A stretch of DNA of 64,000 nt, from positions 1,488,001 through 1,552,000 of the forward strand of contig NZ_JAYKZX010000003.1 of assembly GCF_035989265.1 (NCBI RefSeq), in the 5' to 3' direction. Below, piece after piece: positions 58,358 to 64,000 of this stretch (position 1 is the first letter of the stretch; every line of letters begins with the position of its first letter). Origin of the DNA: Sphingobium sp. HWE2-09 (GTDB lineage: Bacteria; Pseudomonadota; Alphaproteobacteria; Sphingomonadales; Sphingomonadaceae). The position numbers and the translations under genes were made by a program. Below the pieces are notes generated by a model. That model was not told the origin of the DNA and did not search any database. It saw nothing but the letters and a program-made list of their open reading frames with translations.

Positions 58358-59985
58358 CCACGCCCATGCGCGCGCTACTCGCCATCCTGTCCACCCGCCC
58401 CAAACTGGTCGCCCTGCTGGCCGGGTTCGTCTCCGCCACCGGCTTCGCCCCGCTCGACCTCTGGCCGCTCACCCTCGCCTGCCTCGCAATCCTGATCGTC
58501 CTGATCGAACACGCCCCCGACCGCCGCGCCGCCTTCACCCGCGGCTGGCTGTTCGGCCTGGGCCATTTCACTTGCGGCCTCAACTGGATCGCCCACGCCT
58601 TCACCTTCCAGGACTCGATGCCGCACTGGTTCGGCTATGGCGCGGTAATCCTGCTGTCGCTCTATCTGGCGGTCTATCCCGGCCTGGCGACCCTGGGCGC
58701 ATGGTGGCTATCCCGTCACCCGGTGCTCCCGCGAAGGCGGGAGCCCAGCCCCGCCGCCTCGACTGGGTTCCCGCCTTCGCGGGAACACGCTGCGCCGATA
58801 TTCCTCCCCCTCCTCCTAGCCGCCACCTGGCTCGCCACCGAATATCTCCGCGCCACCCTCTTCACCGGCTTCGCCTGGAACCCGCTCGGCGTCACGCTCC
58901 TCCCTACCGGCATGGCCATCGCAGCCACCCTGATCGGCACCTACGGCCTGGGCGCGCTCACCATCCTCGCCGCCGCCGCCCTCCTGCTCGCGCTGCGCCG
59001 CCAGTTCCGCCTCGCCGCCACGATCGCCGCCCCGCTGGCCGCCCTCGCCCTCTGGGGCATCCTCTCTCCCGCGCCCCAGACCCCGCCCGGCGCCCCGCGC
59101 ATCCGCGTGGTCCAACCCAATATCGGCCAGGACGAAAAATACTCGCCGCAACTGGAACAGGCGCATTTCCGCACCCTCGCCACCCTGTCCGGCACGCCCC
59201 GCCCCGCCCCGCGCCTCATCTTCTGGCCCGAAGCCGCCATCCCCGCCTATCTCGACCTCGAACCCGAATGGCGCACCCGCCTCGCCAACCTGCTCAGCCC
59301 CGGCGACCTGCTGATGACCGGCGCAACCAAAGTCTATTTCAAACCCGATCCCGAAAGCCGCTTTGGCGAAACCAAGCTGGCGGGCGCCAACAACAGCCTC
59401 TTCATCGTCACCCCCGACGCTCGTCTGCTCGGCCGCTATGACAAGGCGCATCTGGTCCCCTATGGCGAATATCTGCCGATGCGCGCCTTCCTCCAGCCGC
59501 TGGGCCTTTCCCGCCTCGTGCCGGGCGACGCCGATTTCTGGCCTGGCCCCGGCCCGCAAAGCCTGCCCCTGCCCGCCACGCTGGGCCGCCCGGCGCTCAA
59601 GATGGGCGTGCAGATCTGTTACGAGATCATCTTCTCGGGCCATGTGGTCGACGCCGCCAACCGCCCCGCCTTCCTCTTCAACCCGTCCAACGACGCCTGG
59701 TTCGGCAGTTGGGGACCGGTCCAGCATCTCGCCCAAGCCCGCCTGCGCGCGATGGAGGAAGGCATCCCCATCATCCGCTCCACCCCCACCGGCGTCTCCG
59801 CGATCATCGACGCCCGCGGTCAGGTCGTTCACGCGCTCGGCCTCAATCGCGCCGGTTTCCTCGATTCCGGCCTGCCCTCCGCGCTCCCTCCCACGCTGTT
59901 TGCGCGGCTGGGCAATTGGGCCCCCGGCCTGCTGATGCTCATCCTGTTGGGCGCGGCCCTTGCGTCGCGTCGAGGCAAAAGCTAA
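58324..59985 (+). CDS. lnt: Apolipoprotein N-acyltransferase
   Basis: A 553-residue inner-membrane enzyme that adds the third acyl chain to lipoproteins. Membrane segments fill residues ~15-240; the periplasmic nitrilase domain carries the triad Glu (RLIFWPEAAIPAYLD), Lys (LGRYDKAHLVPYGEYLPMR) and Cys (GVQICYEIIFSG). AAGGA 7 bases before 58324 supports the long start, though MRALLAILS at 58366 is possible. A palindromic repeat is read in frame (residues ~135-154, LPRRREPSPAASTGFPPSRE), adding a polar insert in a membrane region. Confidence 0.95.
   Translation: MQPRHHGDDPLTTPMRALLAILSTRPKLVALLAGFVSATGFAPLDLWPLTLACLAILIVLIEHAPDRRAAFTRGWLFGLGHFTCGLNWIAHAFTFQDSMPHWFGYGAVILLSLYLAVYPGLATLGAWWLSRHPVLPRRREPSPAASTGFPPSREHAAPIFLPLLLAATWLATEYLRATLFTGFAWNPLGVTLLPTGMAIAATLIGTYGLGALTILAAAALLLALRRQFRLAATIAAPLAALALWGILSPAPQTPPGAPRIRVVQPNIGQDEKYSPQLEQAHFRTLATLSGTPRPAPRLIFWPEAAIPAYLDLEPEWRTRLANLLSPGDLLMTGATKVYFKPDPESRFGETKLAGANNSLFIVTPDARLLGRYDKAHLVPYGEYLPMRAFLQPLGLSRLVPGDADFWPGPGPQSLPLPATLGRPALKMGVQICYEIIFSGHVVDAANRPAFLFNPSNDAWFGSWGPVQHLAQARLRAMEEGIPIIRSTPTGVSAIIDARGQVVHALGLNRAGFLDSGLPSALPPTLFARLGNWAPGLLMLILLGAALASRRGKS
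58726..58785. repeat. Palindromic repeat inside the lnt reading frame
   Basis: CTCCCGCGAAGGCGGGAG and TTCCCGCCTTCGCGGGAA arms, the same family as the intergenic elements at 1879 and 15012, here 60 bases long (a multiple of three) and without stop codons in the lnt frame. Confidence 0.88.
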
Positions 59986-59990
59986 TAGGC

Positions 59991-60010
59991 ACATAAAGTT
60001 TTCTTTATGT
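59991..60010. promoter_or_regulatory. Perfect inverted repeat in the metK leader, probable operator
   Basis: ACATAAAG TTTT CTTTATGT is an 8-base perfect dyad with a 4-base centre, 33 bases before the metK ATG. I recall AT-rich TAAAG/CTTTA dyads before methionine/SAM-cycle genes of alphaproteobacteria, bound by ArsR-family (SahR-like) regulators, but have not verified the consensus. It could also be a weak terminator for lnt. Confidence 0.55.
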
Positions 60011-60042
60011 CCTTTCGTCCGTCAGCATCTTACGGGAGTCCT

Positions 60043-61242
60043 ATGCGTAACCAATTCCTCTTCACCTCGGAATCCGTGTCCGAAGGCCATCCCGACAAGG
60101 TCGCTGACCAGATTTCCGACTCGATCGTCGATCTGTTCCTGTCGAAAGACCCCGAAGCCCGCATCGCCTGCGAAACGCTGACGACGACCCAACTGGTCGT
60201 CCTGGCCGGCGAAATCCGCTGCAAGGGCGTCTATGAAAATGGCGCCTGGGCGCCCGGCGCGCAGGAAGAAATCGAAGCCACCGTCCGCGAAACGGTCAAG
60301 CGCATCGGTTACGAGCAGGACGGCTTCCACTGGCAGACCTTCCGCTTCGAAAACAACCTCCACGGCCAGTCCGCCCACATCGCCCAGGGCGTCGATGAAA
60401 GCGGCAACAAGGATGAAGGCGCCGGCGATCAGGGCATCATGTTCGGCTATGCGTCGGACGAAACCCCCGACCTCATGCCCGCCACCCTTTATTACAGCCA
60501 CAAGATCCTGGAACGCATGGCCGCCGACCGCCATGGCAAGGTCGTGGACTTCCTGGAACCCGACGCCAAGAGCCAGGTGACGCTGGAATATGTCAACGAA
60601 AAGCCGGTCCGCGCCACCGCGCTGGTCGTCTCGACCCAGCACGCCAAGGACATGGACAATGACGGAAGCCGCGCCAAGCTGCGCGATTACGTCAAGGGCG
60701 TCATGGCCGACATCCTGCCCGAAGGCTGGCTGCCCGGCGACGAAGCCATCTACGTCAACCCGACCGGCCTGTTCGAAATCGGCGGCCCCGACGGCGACGC
60801 TGGCCTGACCGGCCGCAAGATCATCGTGGACACTTATGGCGGCGCGTCGCCCCATGGCGGCGGCGCGTTCAGCGGCAAAGACCCGACCAAGGTCGACCGT
60901 TCGGCCGCCTACATCACCCGCTACCTTGCAAAGAACATCGTCGCCGCCGGTCTCGCCCGTCGCTGCACGATCCAGCTGAGCTACGCGATCGGCGTCGCCG
61001 AACCGCTCTCGCTCTATGTCGATCTGCACGGCACCGGCACGGTCGAAGCGTCCGCGATCGAAGCGGTCCTGCCGACTCTCGTCCGCCTGACCCCTAAGGG
61101 CATCCGCACCCATCTGGGCCTCAACAAGCCCATCTACCAGAAGACCGCCGCCTACGGCCATTTCGGCCGCACCCCCGACGGCGACTATTTCCCCTGGGAA
61201 AAGACCGACCTGGTCGATCAGCTCAAGGCCGCCCTGGCCTAA
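60043..61242 (+). CDS. metK: S-adenosylmethionine synthetase
   Basis: A 399-residue cytosolic enzyme making SAM from methionine and ATP. Motifs: [24 protein letters not shown] (ATP/metal), [21 protein letters not shown] (SAM synthetase signature 1), [23 protein letters not shown] (signature 2). GGGAG precedes the ATG at 60043; an upstream in-frame ATG would add 12 residues overlapping the inverted repeat. The leader is only 57 bases. Confidence 0.97.
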   Translation: MRNQFLFTSESVSEGHPDKVADQISDSIVDLFLSKDPEARIACETLTTTQLVVLAGEIRCKGVYENGAWAPGAQEEIEATVRETVKRIGYEQDGFHWQTFRFENNLHGQSAHIAQGVDESGNKDEGAGDQGIMFGYASDETPDLMPATLYYSHKILERMAADRHGKVVDFLEPDAKSQVTLEYVNEKPVRATALVVSTQHAKDMDNDGSRAKLRDYVKGVMADILPEGWLPGDEAIYVNPTGLFEIGGPDGDAGLTGRKIIVDTYGGASPHGGGAFSGKDPTKVDRSAAYITRYLAKNIVAAGLARRCTIQLSYAIGVAEPLSLYVDLHGTGTVEASAIEAVLPTLVRLTPKGIRTHLGLNKPIYQKTAAYGHFGRTPDGDYFPWEKTDLVDQLKAALA

Positions 61243-61245
61243 CCC

Positions 61246-61316
61246 ACCCCTCCCGCAAGCGGGAGGGGCAGCGAGACTTACGCGCAAAGCGCGTTAGTCG
61301 CAGCGGGGTGGGCAAG
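61246..61316. repeat. Composite hairpin repeat after metK
   Basis: CCCTCCCGCAAGCGGGAGGGGCAGCGAGACTTACGCGCAAAGCGCGTTAGTCGCAGCGGGGTGGG: two nested hairpins, same layout as the GTA-cluster repeats but different inner sequence. Confidence 0.7.
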
Positions 61317-61327
61317 TCCGCACCAAC

Positions 61328-61363
61328 AAAAAGGGCGCCCAAGCACCAGCCTGGGCGCCCTTT
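61328..61363. terminator. Terminator of metK
   Basis: AAAAAGGGCGCCCA AGCACCAGCC TGGGCGCCCTTTCT: a 12-base stem, usable in both directions. Confidence 0.82.
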
Positions 61364-61497
61364 CTCATGCCCCCACCCCATCCCCGAACATGACAAAAAG
61401 TTCATTAGGAAAGCGCCCCGTCCCGGCGCATACAGCCCCTGTCGGGTTCGCCACCCCTGTCGGACCCGACAACCCTCCCTCCCCAAAGAGGCATCAC

Positions 61498-61677
61498 ATG
61501 ACCAAGATGGTTGCCACCGCCCTCCTCGGCCTCACCCTGATCGTCGGCAGCGTCGCTCCGGCCTATGCCGCGCCATGCAAGGACGCGAAGGGCAAGTTCG
61601 TCAAATGCGCCCCCAAGCCGCCCGTCAAAAAGGCGCCCTGCAAGGATGCAAAGGGTCGTTTCATCAAGTGCAAATGA
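61498..61677 (+). CDS. Small secreted Cys-repeat protein
   Basis: A 59-residue protein: signal peptide MTKMVATALLGLTLIVGSVAPAYA, then two copies of PCKDAKG-K/R-F-V/I-KC separated by APKPPVKKA. The mature part is ~35 residues with four Cys and nine Lys. No name is known to me; such short P-C-K-D-x-K-G-x-F-x-K-C proteins occur in several sphingomonads. AAAGAGG lies before the ATG; an ATG 36 codons earlier gives an implausible extension. Confidence 0.7.
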   Translation: MTKMVATALLGLTLIVGSVAPAYAAPCKDAKGKFVKCAPKPPVKKAPCKDAKGRFIKCK

Positions 61678-61922
61678 CCTGACGAATGATGGCGGCGGGC
61701 GGCTTTCAGCCAGTCCCGCCGAAACATGCCGGCGTTCTCCTCGACGCCGTCACCAGCCCCTTGCCATGCCGCCCCTTCCCGACCTCCTCTGCACCGTGGA
61801 GCATCGGGGAGGGGCGATGGGCGTATGTCCAAAACCCCTACAGGCGCGACCCGCCCGCAATAGTCGCACGCCGCCGCCGACACCCTTGCCCCCACGGCCC
61901 CGCCCCGCTATCGGCGCTGCCC

Positions 61923-62624
61923 ATGACAGCGCATAAATCCGGCGATCCCACGACCCTCAACCGCCTCTATGGCCGCCAGTCCGGGCACAAGCTGCGCCAA
62001 GGCCAGCAGGAACTGGTCGACACCCTCCTGCCCGCCATATCGGTGCCGGAAGAAGGCGAAATCACCGCCGCCAACCTCTTCGGCTACGACCGTCCGCTCC
62101 ATTTCGAAATCGGCTTCGGCGGCGGCGAACATATGGCCCATCGCGCCGACATGCTGCCCGACCATGGCTTCATCGGCGCGGAGCCGTTCCTCAACGGCGT
62201 CGTCACCGCGCTCGGCCATGTCCGCGACGGCGCGCTCGGCAATGTCCGTCTCCACATGGGCGACGCATTGCAAGTCCTGTCCCGCATCCCCGACGGCGCG
62301 CTCAGCTTCGTCTATCTCCTCCATCCCGATCCCTGGCCCAAGGCGCGCCATGCCAAGCGCCGCATGATGAACCCCGGCCCGGTCGCGATGATCGCCCGCA
62401 AGCTCAAGCCCGGCGGCGAGTTTCGCTTCGGCACCGACCATCCGGTGTATCTGCGCTGGGCGCTGATGGTGATGAACGGCCATCCCGATTTCGAATGGCT
62501 GGCAAGCGACCCCAAGGATTTCCAGACCCGCCCCGGCGGCTGGCCCGAAACCCGCTACGAAGCCAAGGCCCGCCGCATCGGCCATGAAGTCTGGTATTTC
62601 CGCTACCGCCGCAACCCATATTGA
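61923..62624 (+). CDS. trmB: tRNA (guanine-N7-)-methyltransferase
   Basis: A 233-residue SAM-dependent enzyme methylating G46 of tRNA variable loops. Motifs: LHFEIGFGGGEHMAHRAD (SAM binding), GAEPFLNGVV, FVYLLHPDPWPKARHAKRRMM (TrmB signature), GGEFRFGTDHPVY and ETRYEAKARRIGHEVWYFRY. The start MTAHKSGDPTTLNRLYGR was chosen; the frame is open for 79 codons further, but these look non-coding. Confidence 0.95.
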   Translation: MTAHKSGDPTTLNRLYGRQSGHKLRQGQQELVDTLLPAISVPEEGEITAANLFGYDRPLHFEIGFGGGEHMAHRADMLPDHGFIGAEPFLNGVVTALGHVRDGALGNVRLHMGDALQVLSRIPDGALSFVYLLHPDPWPKARHAKRRMMNPGPVAMIARKLKPGGEFRFGTDHPVYLRWALMVMNGHPDFEWLASDPKDFQTRPGGWPETRYEAKARRIGHEVWYFRYRRNPY

Positions 62625-62744
62625 CCCCAACGTAGCGGAGGGCCGTCCTACCCCGCCGCCATAGGACTTGCCTCGATCCCCGATATGACCCACTGGCAAC
62701 CATCCTTGCCATCAGCGGCGCTATAGAACGAAGATCGATCCATC

Positions 62745-64000
62745 ATGTCCACGCATCAGGTCCACATCATCGGCGGCGGCCTCGCCGGATCGGAAGCCGC
62801 CTGGCAATTGGCGCAGGCCGGAATCCGCGTCCGCCTGTCCGAAATGCGCGGGACCGGAGACATGAGTCCCGCTCACCAGACCGATGGGCTGGCCGAACTG
62901 GTCTGCTCCAACAGCTTCCGCTCCGACGATGCGGACAAAAATGCCGTGGGCCTGCTCCATCAGGAAATGCGCCGCCTGGACTCGCTCATCATGGCGAGCG
63001 CCGAACCCGCCAAAGTGCCCGCCGGCTCCGCGCTCGCGGTCGATCGCCATGTCTTTTCGGGCGCCGTCACCCGCGCGCTCGCCGATCATCCCAATGTGGA
63101 GATCGTGCGCGAACGCATCGACACGCTGCCGAGCGACGGCCTGACCATCGTTGCCACCGGCCCGCTCACCGCCCCGGCGCTTGCCACCAGCATCGGCCAG
63201 GCCGCAGGCATGGAGCATCTCGCCTTCTTCGACGCGATCGCGCCGGTCGTCCATCATGACAGCATCGACACGGATCAATGCTGGATGGCGAACCGCTGGG
63301 ACAAGATCGGCCCCGGCGGCGGCGAGGGCAAGGACTATATCAACTGCCCGATGGACAAGGACCAGTATCAGGCCTTCGTCCAGGGGCTGCTCGACGGCGA
63401 AAAGACCGAGTTCAAGGAATGGGAGGCCAGCACCCCCTATTTCGAAGGCTGCATGCCGATCGAAGTCATGGCGTCACGCGGTCCCGAAACCCTGCGACAC
63501 GGCCCGATGAAGCCGATGGGCCTCGACAATCCCCGTACCGGGCGCTGGCCCTATGCCGTCGTCCAATTGCGGCAGGATAATGCCAGCGGCACGCTCTGGA
63601 ACATGGTCGGTTTCCAGACCAAGCTGAAACATGGCGCGCAGGTCGAATTATTCCGCACCATCCCCGGCCTTCAGAATGCAGAGTTCGCTCGGCTCGGCGG
63701 CCTGCATCGCAACACCTTCATCCAAAGCCCCAAGCTGCTCGACCCGACCCTGCGCCTGAAAAGCGCCCCGCATATCCGTTTCGCCGGGCAGATGACCGGC
63801 TGCGAAGGCTATGTCGAAAGCGCTGCCATCGGCCTCATCGCCGGACGCTTCGCCGCCGCCGAACTGCTGGGCCACACCCTGACGCCGCCGCCCGCCGACA
63901 CGGCGCTGGGCGCGCTGCTCGGTCATGTGACCGGCAATGTGGTGAGCGCCGACTATCAGCCGATGAACGTCAATTTCGGCCTGTTCCCGACACTGGACGA
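62745..64000 (+). CDS. trmFO: FAD-dependent tRNA (uracil-54 C5)-methyltransferase TrmFO, 3' end outside window
   Basis: An open frame with no stop before the right edge (418 codons seen). [20 protein letters not shown] is the FAD-binding start; [31 protein letters not shown] is the TrmFO signature; [49 protein letters not shown] and [23 protein letters not shown] confirm it. It forms m5U54 using methylene-tetrahydrofolate. The ATG at 62745 has no strong ribosome binding site. Confidence 0.96.
   Translation, partial: MSTHQVHIIGGGLAGSEAAWQLAQAGIRVRLSEMRGTGDMSPAHQTDGLAELVCSNSFRSDDADKNAVGLLHQEMRRLDSLIMASAEPAKVPAGSALAVDRHVFSGAVTRALADHPNVEIVRERIDTLPSDGLTIVATGPLTAPALATSIGQAAGMEHLAFFDAIAPVVHHDSIDTDQCWMANRWDKIGPGGGEGKDYINCPMDKDQYQAFVQGLLDGEKTEFKEWEASTPYFEGCMPIEVMASRGPETLRHGPMKPMGLDNPRTGRWPYAVVQLRQDNASGTLWNMVGFQTKLKHGAQVELFRTIPGLQNAEFARLGGLHRNTFIQSPKLLDPTLRLKSAPHIRFAGQMTGCEGYVESAAIGLIAGRFAAAELLGHTLTPPPADTALGALLGHVTGNVVSADYQPMNVNFGLFPTLD

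Noticed and set aside
59986..60042. SAM-binding riboswitch before metK
   Set aside because: The leader is only 57 bases and dominated by the AT-rich dyad; I see no pseudoknot pattern of SAM-II or SAM/SAH types.

Overview
The window is GC-rich, alphaproteobacterial chromosomal DNA. The gene families, the dispersed GTCATCCC-type palindromes and a D-mannonate dehydratase very like that known from Novosphingobium all point to a sphingomonad (Sphingobium/Sphingomonas/Novosphingobium group). There is no sign of plasmid replication, CRISPR or insertion sequences.

Positions 1-11403 hold a glucuronoxylan/glucuronate utilisation locus. A minus-strand set (two secreted GH3 glycosidases, mannonate dehydratase, hexuronate-type MFS transporter, and uronate isomerase running off the window edge) diverges from a GH67 alpha-glucuronidase that is followed by a LacI-family regulator. 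Two near-identical LacI-type operators sit in the divergent promoter region and just before the regulator gene. The GH67 gene carries a one-base frameshift near its end.

Positions 11500-32490 are ordinary housekeeping and accessory genes: CsbD, GNAT, fatty-acid desaturase, TRIC channel, M20 peptidase, glutathione peroxidase, VIT transporter, ABC-F ATPase, SIMPL protein, a PepSY/OmpR/histidine-kinase set, YbaN, PHA depolymerase, GST, M28 peptidase, GH27 alpha-galactosidase, glutamine amidotransferase, Cu/Zn SOD and OmpA. Palindromic repeats separate many of them. About 29.84-30.57 kb has no recognisable gene.

Positions 32688-51234 (minus strand) hold a gene transfer agent cluster of the Rhodobacter capsulatus (RcGTA) type: large terminase, portal, g3.5-like, prohead protease, major capsid, connectors, major tail, g10, chaperone, tape measure, DUF2460, DUF2163, NlpC/P60 and megatron-type genes, plus DUF2793. 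A candidate small terminase lies 3.3 kb upstream at 54.5-55.0 kb. There is no integrase, repressor, replication or lysis gene. Departures from the RcGTA plan are: a DUF2460 protein with a ~565-residue N-terminal extension; a g15 that lacks the TIM-barrel insert; an S74-chaperoned tail-fibre module between capsid and connector genes; unrelated genes inserted between structural genes; and a composite hairpin repeat in most gaps.

Positions 51339-64000 return to host genes: a frameshifted M28 peptidase, small envelope proteins, GST, DJ-1/PfpI, TonB-like, YqaA/DedA, lnt (with a palindromic repeat inserted in frame), metK with a perfect inverted repeat in its leader, a small Cys-repeat secreted protein, trmB and trmFO (runs off the right edge). 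Calls come from reading the translations and from memory of families; no database search was run.
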